Shown piece after piece: positions 1 to 6,696 of a stretch of DNA of 10,409 nt. Position 1 is the stretch's first letter. Each line of letters starts with the position of its first letter. Below the pieces are notes generated by a model. That model had not been told where the DNA came from, did no database searches, and saw nothing but the letters and a program-made list of their open reading frames with translations. Source of the stretch: Candidatus Micrarchaeum sp. (lineage in GTDB: Archaea > Micrarchaeota > Micrarchaeia > CAILAH01); assembly GCA_020723045.1 (NCBI GenBank), contig DYJQ01000032.1, positions 1 to 10,409 on the forward strand. The letters are read 5' to 3'. The position numbers were made by a program, and so were the translations under genes.

Positions 1-25
1 AAGCCTACAACTGCGCCCTCGTAGT

Positions 26-199
26 GGAGGGGTGGCGGAGTGGTCAAACGCGCCAGGTTCAGGAGAGGGCGAGGGGGAAGTCTCCCCCTCTCCTTTCTCA
101 ACCCAACTCCCTCTCATAGGGTTTTGGGTTGTGTGAGCGCATCTCACGGAAAAGCTTGGTCCCCTAGCGGGTTCGAGGGTTCAAATCCCTTCCCCTCCA
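26..199 (+). tRNA. tRNA-Leu (anticodon CAG) with an intron
   Basis: This decodes the leucine codon CUG. The acceptor GGAGGGG (26-32) pairs perfectly with CCCCTCC (192-198). The D stem is GCG/CGC (35-37 with 49-51). The anticodon stem CCAGG (53-57) pairs with CTTGG (155-159), and CAG at 60-62 is the anticodon. The T arm is GAGGG-TTCAAAT-CCCTT (175-191). The discriminator is A199. A long variable arm (160-174, CCC/GGG stem) makes it class II, as expected for Leu. The 5' and 3' halves only fold once about 90 nt are removed from the anticodon loop, giving an 84-nt mature tRNA. No CCA is encoded. The gene ends 3 bases before the stop codon of the convergent membrane-protein gene. Its promoter would lie left of the window. 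Confidence 0.93.
64..153 (+). other. Intron of tRNA-Leu (canonical position 37/38)
   Basis: The intron is defined by the break between the anticodon-stem halves 53-57 and 155-159. It should be removed by the archaeal splicing endonuclease. The predicted bulges GG^A (62-64) and AA^G (152-154) fit a bulge-helix-bulge layout, but only three of the four central pairs form (58-60 with 149-151). Three local hairpins are visible inside: GAGGGGGA with TCCCCCTC, CAACCCAA with TTGGGTTG, and GTGAG with CTCAC (133-147). The boundary could shift by one base: a cut after A64 would give A rather than G at position 38. Confidence 0.8.
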
Positions 200-202
200 C
201 TT

Positions 203-742
203 CTATATCATTCCAGTGGCAAGGTATCCTAAATAGGCAAATATTGCAATCTTGATTATCTTCCCGAGTGCGCATGCAACAATGAATTTCCATAACGGAT
301 ATTTGATTGCACCCGCCGCAATACCTGCAACATCAAAAAATGGGTTTGGTATGATGGATAGCGCAAATATGAGCAGGAGATCGGCATTCTTTTTCATGAG
401 TGCATTCTTGATGCCATCATACTGTTTTTGTCTCTTCCCATCAACAATCTCGCTCCCGCCATACCCAGCCATATAGCCCGTTATCTCACCGAGAGCACTC
501 CCAACCCCACCCACAATCCCGACCATGAGAGGGTTGGCGAATGCGCCCGCAATGGTTGCGACAGCAAGCCCAGGCACAGGCAGGATGACTGTCGCACTGG
601 TTATGAGCATTACCACGAATACGCCTGCATAGCCAAGAGAGCTCCAGTCATATGTTGCTATGTAATCATAATTGATGAGAATGAGTGCGGGGATCAACAC
701 CGCAAGCGCAATGATTGCAATGCCTTTAATTTTTGCGTCCAT
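203..742 (-). CDS. VTT/DedA-like (SNARE-associated superfamily) membrane protein
   Basis: A 179-residue polytopic membrane protein. The hydrophobic stretches are roughly residues 6-24, 37-60, 70-95, 120-145 and 152-176. Family-like features are PVPG (55-58) in a re-entrant-looking segment, a glycine-rich GxxxxGExxGYxxG stretch (81-94), PNPFFDVAGxAAG (132-144) and a lysine-bearing final segment (GKIIK, 160-164). This pattern matches the VTT (PF09335) superfamily, which includes DedA/YqaA proteins. Those are implicated in lipid scrambling or membrane homeostasis. The substrate cannot be read from sequence. It is the last gene of a leftward cluster, 34 bases after the TctA-like gene, and a TATA-like box in that gap suggests it may also be transcribed alone. 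The stop is TAG, 3 bases from the tRNA-Leu end. Confidence 0.82.
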   Translation of the reverse strand: MDAKIKGIAIIALAVLIPALILINYDYIATYDWSSLGYAGVFVVMLITSATVILPVPGLAVATIAGAFANPLMVGIVGGVGSALGEITGYMAGYGGSEIVDGKRQKQYDGIKNALMKKNADLLLIFALSIIPNPFFDVAGIAAGAIKYPLWKFIVACALGKIIKIAIFAYLGYLATGMI

Positions 743-764
743 CTAGCATAATGTTTGATTTGTA

Positions 765-775
765 AAAATATAAAC
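765..775 (-). promoter_or_regulatory. TATA-like box before the VTT gene
   Basis: On the minus strand the sequence reads GGTTTATATTT, centred about 27 bases upstream of the ATG at 742. This is the archaeal TATA-to-start spacing and would produce a leaderless or nearly leaderless transcript. No Shine-Dalgarno motif precedes the ATG, which agrees with that. Confidence 0.5.
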
Positions 776-776
776 C

Positions 777-1877
777 CTATTTTCTTCCAAAGTAGTACAT
801 AACAGCGTTTACTATTATGCTTCCCATCAGGTTGGCTCTCCTTGCTTTCGCGACCAATGTAAAAATCCCGATTGCACACGCCACACCCATAACCAAAACA
901 CCAAATGCACCGCTCACAAGGAAGGTAAGCAACACAAGATAGACAGCGAGTAACAATTTCATGAAAGGGTGTGTGAACGGTGCAAAGAAGTTGACTGCTC
1001 TAGGCAGGCTATGCAGTATTATGAGCGCCGCAATCCCAAATGCCGATGCACCTGCAAGCGCGAGCATAAAATCCCAGAACATAGTGGTATGATACATATT
1101 CTGTACGACTATCGCAACACCTGTCCTTGCCTTCCCAATGAAGTCGATCATCATTATTGAGAATATGATGTTGGCGGTATTTATCGCGCCGAGCGCACTA
1201 ACAAACTCATCATCACGTATGTTTGCAAACAATCCAGCAAACACGATTATCATTGTGGGTGTTGCAACTCCCGGGATCATGTATGCAATAGCCGTAACGA
1301 TTGATGCGATTATAGGCGCGGCCCAGCCGATTCTCTTGCTGTAACCCTCCTCAACTTCGAGCACCACCGTTTTTGTCATCAGCATCGGCAGTGTGAAAAA
1401 GCCAACAAACATTGGAAATATCAGGTTGTCACTAGCGCCAGAATTAAGCACAAACATCCCGAATATGCCTGCGATCAAGAACACTGCAAGGTTCTGCACA
1501 TTAAAATCATTCAAGAGAACGAGCGATGATGCGAACAGCAGTATGGGAAGCATATTCTCTTGGAAGAACGGTTGTAGTATAGGAAGTATAGTATACAATA
1601 TGGGGAGTGACACTAGCGAAACCCCAATACCAATTACTCCGCCCATAATGTATGAATACACGCCCCTCCCGACCATCCCTTTTGCAGAGAGCATCTGGGC
1701 GGCAGTGGGTGCAATCCCAGTCGCACCATCTGGTATGTTGAGCGCAACTGAGTATATGGAATCAAGGGCAGTTGCAATGCCGTATAGAATATAGAGAAGA
1801 AAAGCACCCCAAAAGCCACTCATACCAAAATAGTAGAGAAGCTCCGCAACAGTGTTGATGTGCAGTCCGGGTATCAT
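777..1877 (-). CDS. TctA-family (tripartite tricarboxylate transporter permease-like) membrane protein, short N-terminus
   Basis: A 366-residue, very hydrophobic multi-span protein. It opens with MIPGLHINTV, the IPGxHxNT signature of archaeal TctA/DUF112 proteins. Further family-like segments are the IPDGATGIAP region (48-57), the GKG-like AKGMVGRG (65-72), and a mid-protein repeat of the same style, IPGVATPTM. TctA is the large membrane subunit of periplasmic-binding-protein-dependent carboxylate uptake. Archaeal members often occur without TctB/TctC, as here, and their substrate is unknown. Oddity: relatives usually carry a hydrophobic stretch before IPGxHxNT. Here an in-frame TGA sits three codons upstream of the ATG, so no longer start exists. 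The gene follows valS by 13 bases, with a weak GTGA (1887-1890) nine bases before the ATG, so it is probably co-transcribed. Confidence 0.82.
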   Translation of the reverse strand: MIPGLHINTVAELLYYFGMSGFWGAFLLYILYGIATALDSIYSVALNIPDGATGIAPTAAQMLSAKGMVGRGVYSYIMGGVIGIGVSLVSLPILYTILPILQPFFQENMLPILLFASSLVLLNDFNVQNLAVFLIAGIFGMFVLNSGASDNLIFPMFVGFFTLPMLMTKTVVLEVEEGYSKRIGWAAPIIASIVTAIAYMIPGVATPTMIIVFAGLFANIRDDEFVSALGAINTANIIFSIMMIDFIGKARTGVAIVVQNMYHTTMFWDFMLALAGASAFGIAALIILHSLPRAVNFFAPFTHPFMKLLLAVYLVLLTFLVSGAFGVLVMGVACAIGIFTLVAKARRANLMGSIIVNAVMYYFGRK

Positions 1878-1890
1878 ATGGATCTTTCAC

Positions 1891-4251
1891 TTATTCAAGG
1901 ATCGAGACCGCCTCGCCCGCTACAAAGTCCACGTTCTTTATATTCCCGACTTTCTCGACTTCCTCTTTTATAGTTTCACCGTGCACCATTGCATCTTTTG
2001 GCAGTGCAATCCTCATTGCAGGCATCTCCTCTTTCATTGAGAGTTTTCTTGTGCTCTTGTGCTTTCTTATTTCACCAATAACTTTGACAAGCAATGCACC
2101 GCGCTCCATTACATCTCCATCAATTTTATCAATCACAGCGCCGGGCCACTCGCTCAGATGTATACTATCCTTTTTCTCGCTCTTAGCAAACATCTCGTGA
2201 TAAATCTCTTCAGTTGTGAATGCGATTATGGGCGCCATAATCTTCAGCGAATGGTTGAGCACGGTAAGGAGGGTCTTTTGTGCGGCCCTCTTACTCCCGC
2301 CACCCTGCCCATAAATCCTATGCTTAACAAACTCAAGATAATTATCGCAGAAATCATGCCAGAAGAAGTTCTCCACCGAACTCATTGCGGTAAAGTAGTC
2401 ATAATTCTCATATGCCTCTTCGGCTTTCTTCTGCGTTTCCTCAAGCCTCCCGAGTATCCACTTATCCGTCGGTGCGCAGTCATATTCACCCTCAACATAA
2501 TCGGCGCATGATGCCTGCACAAACCGTGATGCATTCCACACCTTGTTTATGAATGCCTGTGCAAACTTCATCTCCTGATAGTTAAACGGCCGGTCATGCG
2601 TAGCCGCCCCGCTCGATGCAGACCATATCCTCACGGCATCCGCAGAGTACTGCTCGATCAACTCGAGCGGGTCCACAATGTTGCCCAAGCTCTTGCTCAT
2701 CTTTTTGCCGTCAGGACCGAGCACGTTGCCATTAAGCAGTACCTCCTTGAAAGGAGGCTTGCCCGTGAGCATGAGCGACCTGTATACAGTGTAGAATGCC
2801 CACGTCCTTATTATCTCAATACCCTGCGGTCTCAGTGTGGCAGGGAAATATCTCTCCCATCCCTTTTCAGGCCACCCAGCAATAATAAGAGGTGTGATGC
2901 TCGAGTCTACCCAGCAGTCGCACGTGCTCGTTTCCGGAACCATTGTCTCGCCGCACTCGCATTTGATATCCTTTCTTGCATTCTCAGGCCTGAACGGCAG
3001 CTCGCTCTCATCCACCGCTTTCGTTTTACCGCATTTTTTGCATACATAGAACGGGATTGGCGTGCCGAAATATCTCTGTCTCGAGATCACCCAGTCCCAC
3101 TCAATGAAATTCGTCCAATCTATTAGGTACTGCAATGTAAACTCTGGGATCCACTTCATCTTCTTTGCGGCTGTGATTATATCCCGCTGGAACCCATCAA
3201 TCTTGCAGAACCACTGGTCCGATACTTTCAGCTCAATGGGCTTTTTGCACCTATCATGTATCTTCACAACCTGGCTGAGTGGCTCTATTTTCTCAACCTT
3301 CCCTTCAGCCTCCAATTTTTCCATTATCTTTGCCCTTGCCTCTTCAAGTTTAAGGCCGTCAAACTCGCCAGCATTCTTCAGCCGACCGTGCTCATCAATT
3401 GCATCGATCACAGGGAGGTTGTGCCTGTACACCCACACTGCATCCTGCTTATCTCCGAATGTGCACACCATCACCACGCCAGTACCGAAATCCCTCTCCA
3501 CATCAACATCACTATATATCTTGACCTTCTTCCCAAGCGGTGTCTCAATCTCCTTTCCAATAATCCCCTTATACCTTTCATCATCCGGGTGCACGAAAAC
3601 CGCAACGCATGCGTGCAGGTATTCCGGCCGTGTTGTTGCAATCAACAGATCTTTCCCATCATCGCACTTGAACTTAAGATAGTTGAGTTTTGTATTTCTC
3701 GGCACCTCTTCCGTCTCAGCCTTTGCAATCGCGCTTACACAGTTCGGGCACCAGAACACAGGGTGTGCGGCTTTGTACACAAGGCCCTGCTCATACATCT
3801 TCATAAGGGAGAGTTGCACTTTCTTGTGATACTCGGGTTTCATTGTCACATACTCGCGCTTCCAATCCGCTGAGAAACCCATCCTCTGCATTTGTTTTCT
3901 CATCATGGATATGAACTCCTCAGTCCACTCTACACATTTCTTAACAAACTCCTCTCTCGATAACCCTCTCCCATACTTTGCCTCTACTTTCACTTCAGTC
4001 GGAAACCCTTGCGAGTCCCACCCCTGCGGGTAGAGTACGGCATACCCTTTCATCCTCTTGAACCGCGCGGCAAAATCGAAAAGCGAATAACTGAGCACGT
4101 GGCCCATATGCATCTTGCCAGAAGTGAATGGCGGGGGCGTGTCTATAATGTAGAGCTCATGTTTTCCATCATCAACAAACTCGTATATGTTGTTTGAGTA
4201 CCAGTACTCCATCCACTTTTCTTCAAGCTTTTTGTCGTATTTATCAATCAT
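1891..4251 (-). CDS. valS: Valyl-tRNA synthetase
   Basis: A class I aminoacyl-tRNA synthetase of 786 residues that charges tRNA-Val in the cytoplasm. The HIGH-type motif is HMGH at 48-51, in the archaeal ValRS context PPFTSGKMHMGH. KMSKS is at 517-521. The CP1 editing domain lies between, with the ATTRPE motif (205-210). A WCPNC pair (168, 171) and CxxC/CxC cysteines (404, 407, 431, 433) look like zinc knuckles. SRQRYFGTPIP (390-400) and CWVDSSITP (446-454) are typical of ValRS. The anticodon-binding helical domain occupies about 600-720, with a short C-terminal tail, so the protein is compact. The open frame continues 91 codons upstream, but that part has no ValRS similarity and overlaps the divergent pilin gene. 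ATG 4251, giving MIDKYDKK, is the credible start. First gene of the leftward valS-tctA-VTT cluster. Confidence 0.96.
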   Translation of the reverse strand: MIDKYDKKLEEKWMEYWYSNNIYEFVDDGKHELYIIDTPPPFTSGKMHMGHVLSYSLFDFAARFKRMKGYAVLYPQGWDSQGFPTEVKVEAKYGRGLSREEFVKKCVEWTEEFISMMRKQMQRMGFSADWKREYVTMKPEYHKKVQLSLMKMYEQGLVYKAAHPVFWCPNCVSAIAKAETEEVPRNTKLNYLKFKCDDGKDLLIATTRPEYLHACVAVFVHPDDERYKGIIGKEIETPLGKKVKIYSDVDVERDFGTGVVMVCTFGDKQDAVWVYRHNLPVIDAIDEHGRLKNAGEFDGLKLEEARAKIMEKLEAEGKVEKIEPLSQVVKIHDRCKKPIELKVSDQWFCKIDGFQRDIITAAKKMKWIPEFTLQYLIDWTNFIEWDWVISRQRYFGTPIPFYVCKKCGKTKAVDESELPFRPENARKDIKCECGETMVPETSTCDCWVDSSITPLIIAGWPEKGWERYFPATLRPQGIEIIRTWAFYTVYRSLMLTGKPPFKEVLLNGNVLGPDGKKMSKSLGNIVDPLELIEQYSADAVRIWSASSGAATHDRPFNYQEMKFAQAFINKVWNASRFVQASCADYVEGEYDCAPTDKWILGRLEETQKKAEEAYENYDYFTAMSSVENFFWHDFCDNYLEFVKHRIYGQGGGSKRAAQKTLLTVLNHSLKIMAPIIAFTTEEIYHEMFAKSEKKDSIHLSEWPGAVIDKIDGDVMERGALLVKVIGEIRKHKSTRKLSMKEEMPAMRIALPKDAMVHGETIKEEVEKVGNIKNVDFVAGEAVSILE

Positions 4252-4290
4252 ATAAAATCCCTTGCATACGCACAATAATTGGCTCTCATA

Positions 4291-4304
4291 ACCTTTTTTA
4301 ATTT
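4291..4304. promoter_or_regulatory. Shared AT-rich promoter region between valS and pilin-like gene
   Basis: In the 73-base divergent gap, CTTTTTTAATTTG on the plus strand is centred about 26 bases before the pilin ATG (4325), right for a leaderless archaeal transcript. Its complement could serve valS with a leader of roughly 20 bases. Neither start has a clear Shine-Dalgarno motif. Confidence 0.4.
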
Positions 4305-4324
4305 GACATCTCAATATTACATTT

Positions 4325-4744
4325 ATGTTTGGGAAGAGAGGGCAGGCGAGCACAGAGGCGCTCGTGATAATAGGCCTTGCAGTTGTTCTCGTATTCATTC
4401 TCCTGTACGCTGTGATCCCCGTAATAATGGATTTTGCCACATTCTCCGAGTCGGTACAGGCAGAGCGCTCGATGTCAAAGATTGTAGGCGCAATAGAGGC
4501 GGCTTCTGCATACGGGCCGGGCACTGAAACAACATTGTATGTCTATCTTCCTGCAGGCAAAATTGAGTATGTATCTGCAAACCCTCCAGTGTTTGTGTTC
4601 ACTCTCAAAGACCAGCAGACTGCTATAGTAAGGCCACTGGATGTGAATATCAACTTAGCACCTGCATCATTTGATGCAGCGGGCATAAAAACAATAACCA
4701 TAAAGAAAGAAGAGATTGATAAAGTGTCGGTTAATATTAGTTAA
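4325..4744 (+). CDS. Class III signal-peptide (archaeal type IV pilin-like) protein
   Basis: A 139-residue secreted or pilus-subunit candidate. It starts with a short basic leader, MFGKRG, followed by QASTEALVI. This is the QxSxE class III signal motif (PF04021 type), with Gln at +1, Glu at +5 and about 22 hydrophobic residues. In characterised archaea such leaders are cut between Gly and Gln by an EppA-type prepilin peptidase, and the hydrophobic helix packs into the filament core. The rest (about 36-139) is a beta-rich, low-cysteine head I do not recognise. It is transcribed divergently from valS and ends 2 bases before the stop of the convergent CBS gene. The T2SS-F platform genes at 8018-9957 are plausible partners. 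Being a minor pilin or another secreted subunit is equally possible. Confidence 0.82.
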   Translation: MFGKRGQASTEALVIIGLAVVLVFILLYAVIPVIMDFATFSESVQAERSMSKIVGAIEAASAYGPGTETTLYVYLPAGKIEYVSANPPVFVFTLKDQQTAIVRPLDVNINLAPASFDAAGIKTITIKKEEIDKVSVNIS

Positions 4745-4746
4745 GT

Positions 4747-5841
4747 TTATTCCCTTCTCTTGTTCCTCTCCCTTTCTCTTGCGAGCACCCTGTTTTTTAA
4801 TGCATATTTTTTAATGACACTAAGCAGTTCTTTCATTGCGCTCTGCGTAGCAGTTCTTATATCCCAATCCGCACTCGATACTGAGACCATCTTGTCGCCC
4901 TTCATCCTAACAAGCACTTCATACCTGCTCCGCAGCCCCTTGTATCTCTGTTTCTTGTAATGCACGGCAAGGTACTCTACGCGGGCCATGTTTTTTACTT
5001 TAGCGAGGGTCCTCTCAATTGTTGATTTCACTTCTGGTAGATGCTCTTCATCCGCCCTATCCATACCGCTGAAGTATATGGGCTCACTCTCTTTTTGAGC
5101 GGCTACTATCTCGAATATATCTCTCACACTCACAATGCCGAGCGGCCGTCTCTCCTCAGCGATCACAACTGATGACGCAGTAGAGTTCTCGAGCACCCTC
5201 GTTGCTTCGACAATGCTCGCAGTAGGCGGGAGCACATTAACCTCCCTCTTCATATAACTGCTAATCGGCATTGTAGCCGTGCTCTCCTTATCCTTAACGA
5301 ATGGCAGCCTATCCTTGGGCGACTCCAATGGCGAGAGTATATCCTGCATTGCTACTATGCCAGCAAGCAGGCCATCTTCAGTGACAATAACCCTCCTAAT
5401 ATTATTCTTTCTCATAATCTCGCGCGCCCTTCCCACACTTTCGCTTGCTTCGATTGTGTAGGGGGGCGTGCTCATGATCTCGCTCACCGAGGCCTGGGGC
5501 AGTAGGCTGAGCTTGAGCAGGTACTTAAGGAACTTATTCCTCCTTATGACTTTGTATCCTGCGGCCGTCTTTATCGGAAGGGCTTTATACCTGCCATCAA
5601 GAAATAATTTGACAGTGTCGCGCACATCCGCATTCTCTTTGAGCAGCGGCGCCTTCTCGCACAACGGTCCTATCTTTTCCTTTGACGTGTCGATAACCTC
5701 TCTCACATCAAGGTCCGTGAATATGCCATGGTACTCATCCCCATTCAGAACGATCACGCACGGCTCGCCGTTTATGATCTTCGATATTGCCAAAGAGACC
5801 GGCTCATCTGTTTTCATTGTGCTTACGTCCTCAAATTCCAT
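4747..5841 (-). CDS. Four-CBS-module protein with a C-terminal HPF/YfiA-like domain
   Basis: A 364-residue soluble protein. Four CBS modules are visible at about 3-50 (GIFTDLDVREVI), 56-108, 119-173 (VSEIMSTPPYTI...GIVAMQDIL) and 194-250 (ISSYMKREVNVL...GIVSVRDIF). They should form two Bateman pairs binding adenine nucleotides. Residues about 262-349 resemble the ribosome hibernation promoting factor fold: a helix (STIERTLAKVKNM), strands with YEVLVRMKGDKMVSVSS, then DWDIRTATQSAMKELLSVIKKY and a strongly basic tail. I infer an energy-sensing ribosome-silencing protein. Archaeal CBS-HPF-type hibernation or dimerisation factors have, I recall, been described. The start is ATG 5841, preceded by GGTGA (5846-5850). 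An in-frame GTG at 5853 is possible but less likely. It lies 12 bases after the stop of the 97-aa gene, so the two are probably co-transcribed. Confidence 0.8.
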   Translation of the reverse strand: MEFEDVSTMKTDEPVSLAISKIINGEPCVIVLNGDEYHGIFTDLDVREVIDTSKEKIGPLCEKAPLLKENADVRDTVKLFLDGRYKALPIKTAAGYKVIRRNKFLKYLLKLSLLPQASVSEIMSTPPYTIEASESVGRAREIMRKNNIRRVIVTEDGLLAGIVAMQDILSPLESPKDRLPFVKDKESTATMPISSYMKREVNVLPPTASIVEATRVLENSTASSVVIAEERRPLGIVSVRDIFEIVAAQKESEPIYFSGMDRADEEHLPEVKSTIERTLAKVKNMARVEYLAVHYKKQRYKGLRSRYEVLVRMKGDKMVSVSSADWDIRTATQSAMKELLSVIKKYALKNRVLARERERNKRRE

Positions 5842-5845
5842 AATC

Positions 5846-5850
5846 TCACC
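5846..5850 (-). promoter_or_regulatory. Ribosome binding site deciding the start of the CBS-HPF gene
   Basis: GGTGA on the minus strand, four bases before ATG 5841, matches the anti-Shine-Dalgarno core of archaeal 16S rRNA. It overlaps the alternative GTG start (5851-5853), which has no such motif in front, so the ATG is favoured. Confidence 0.5.
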
Positions 5851-5853
5851 CAC

Positions 5854-6147
5854 TCATTTTTTAATTGCAGAGGAGAGGAAGCGATAGTCCTCCTCAGACA
5901 TTACCATCCTCAAATCAACGGTGCTGCCCATATAATTGCAGTACTTTAGGCCCACATGACATTTGGCGGAAGGTAGCACCTCAAGCACCCGTACGTCCTC
6001 TATCATAAGATGTGATATGTCTATCACGCTTCCGTTGAAATCAAGGACAATGCCCCCCTCCATCACGCTCATATGCCCCTCTTTCTCATATACAGAGGAT
6101 TCATAAAGCGGAAACTTCCTTAGCTCCTTTCCAAGCGCGGAGAACAT
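5854..6147 (-). CDS. Small hypothetical protein (97 aa)
   Basis: I do not recognise this family. The 97-residue protein appears soluble and beta-rich: alternating hydrophobic strands (SVMEGGIVLDFNGSVIDIS, DVRVLEVLP, CHVGLKYC, VDLRMVM) are followed by a C-terminal helix (SEEDYRFLSSAIKK). That order of strands then helix is reminiscent of a PH/GRAM-like fold, but this is only an impression. It has two cysteines and no signal peptide. The start is ATG 6147 because GGAGGGG (6155-6161) lies seven bases upstream. A longer in-frame TTG reading (to 6177) would run through that ribosome binding site. It leads the operon with the CBS-HPF gene 12 bases downstream, which suggests a shared role around ribosome or energy status. 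Confidence 0.72.
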   Translation of the reverse strand: MFSALGKELRKFPLYESSVYEKEGHMSVMEGGIVLDFNGSVIDISHLMIEDVRVLEVLPSAKCHVGLKYCNYMGSTVDLRMVMSEEDYRFLSSAIKK

Positions 6148-6154
6148 AGTGCAA

Positions 6155-6161
6155 CCCCTCC
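6155..6161 (-). promoter_or_regulatory. Strong Shine-Dalgarno of the 97-aa gene
   Basis: GGAGGGG on the minus strand, seven bases before ATG 6147. It is the strongest ribosome binding site in the window and fixes the start, in contrast to the apparently leaderless neighbours. Confidence 0.7.
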
Positions 6162-6174
6162 GTATATGATTGGG

Positions 6175-6200
6175 CAATATATGTTTATTAAATTATAATT
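6175..6200. promoter_or_regulatory. Divergent AT-rich promoter region (97-aa gene / second pilin)
   Basis: This stretch is nearly all A/T, with overlapping TATA-like strings. TTTATTAAA (6184-6192) is centred 26 bases before the plus-strand ATG at 6214, fitting a leaderless pilin transcript. The same block on the minus strand (TTTAATAAA) would start a transcript at about 6162, just including the Shine-Dalgarno of the leftward gene. Confidence 0.45.
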
Positions 6201-6213
6201 CGTATTTCTACCC

Positions 6214-6678
6214 ATGATGAGAGGTCAGTCCTCACTTGAATATCTCATGACCTACGGCTGGGCGCTCATAATTCTCGCAGCGGTTCTCACGATTCTATAT
6301 TCCGTTGGTGTGTTTGACCCAAAGCAGTATATGAATGAGGAGTGCCTGTTCCAACCCAGCCTCCAGTGCAAGTCCATGTCGCTCACCGAGGGTGGCAAAT
6401 TTAATCTTCAACTCAACAACGGCCTCGGCTATGAAATTGATGAAGTGAGCGCTGAACTAACCATGCTGAGCACAGGGGAAACAGTACCTGCGGACAACTC
6501 CCAGGGCCTTGTGAAACAAAACAAACCGATCGTTGTAAGCGCACTGTTCAACCAGCATGGTGCTTTAAGGGCCGGCACACTCGAAAAAATAAGGGTCAAG
6601 CTGACATACAAAGTCAACGACCAGCCATACACGACCACGGGTGTGGTTGCAGTAAGGGTGAGCCCCAGTTCAAGTTAA
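6214..6678 (+). CDS. Class III signal-peptide (archaeal type IV pilin-like) protein
   Basis: A 154-residue pilin-like protein. The leader MMRG is followed by QSSLEYLMTYGWALIILAAVL, the common archaeal form of the QxSxE class III signal (Gln +1, Glu +5, then the YGWAL hydrophobic helix to about residue 34). Cleavage is expected between Gly4 and Gln5. The exported part (35-154) contains two closely spaced cysteines (Cys44 and Cys52) that could form a disulfide. A beta-rich region follows, looking like an immunoglobulin-type or carboxypeptidase-regulatory-like sandwich, which is an inference. ATG 6214 or the adjacent ATG 6217 may be the start. No Shine-Dalgarno is present and the TATA spacing suggests a leaderless mRNA. 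The gene converges on hisS with an 18-base gap. Confidence 0.85.
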   Translation: MMRGQSSLEYLMTYGWALIILAAVLTILYSVGVFDPKQYMNEECLFQPSLQCKSMSLTEGGKFNLQLNNGLGYEIDEVSAELTMLSTGETVPADNSQGLVKQNKPIVVSALFNQHGALRAGTLEKIRVKLTYKVNDQPYTTTGVVAVRVSPSSS

Positions 6679-6690
6679 GGGCCCCCTTAA
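6675..6690. terminator. Palindrome at convergent pilin/hisS ends
   Basis: TTAAGGG (6675-6681) and CCCTTAA (6684-6690) form a perfect inverted repeat that starts at the pilin stop codon. It lies between two convergent genes, with T-rich sequence following to the right. It could be a bidirectional stop or RNA 3'-end hairpin. Archaeal termination mostly depends on T runs, so the role is uncertain. Confidence 0.3.
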
Positions 6691-6696
6691 GCGGAT

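Noticed and set aside
1..25. Possible 3' end of another gene before tRNA-Leu
   Set aside because: It is too short to identify; no stem, stop codon context or promoter element can be supported.
40..255. A 71-codon plus-strand frame at the left edge
   Set aside because: It overlaps the tRNA-Leu gene and its intron; the codons are explained by tRNA sequence.
2596..3873. Long plus-strand open frames across valS (up to about 200 codons)
   Set aside because: They are antisense to a complete, motif-bearing synthetase gene and have no domain-like features or ribosome binding sites.
4252..4524. N-terminal extension of valS to 4524
   Set aside because: The 91 extra residues do not resemble ValRS and overlap the pilin gene antisense; the ATG at 4251 starts the normal synthetase sequence.
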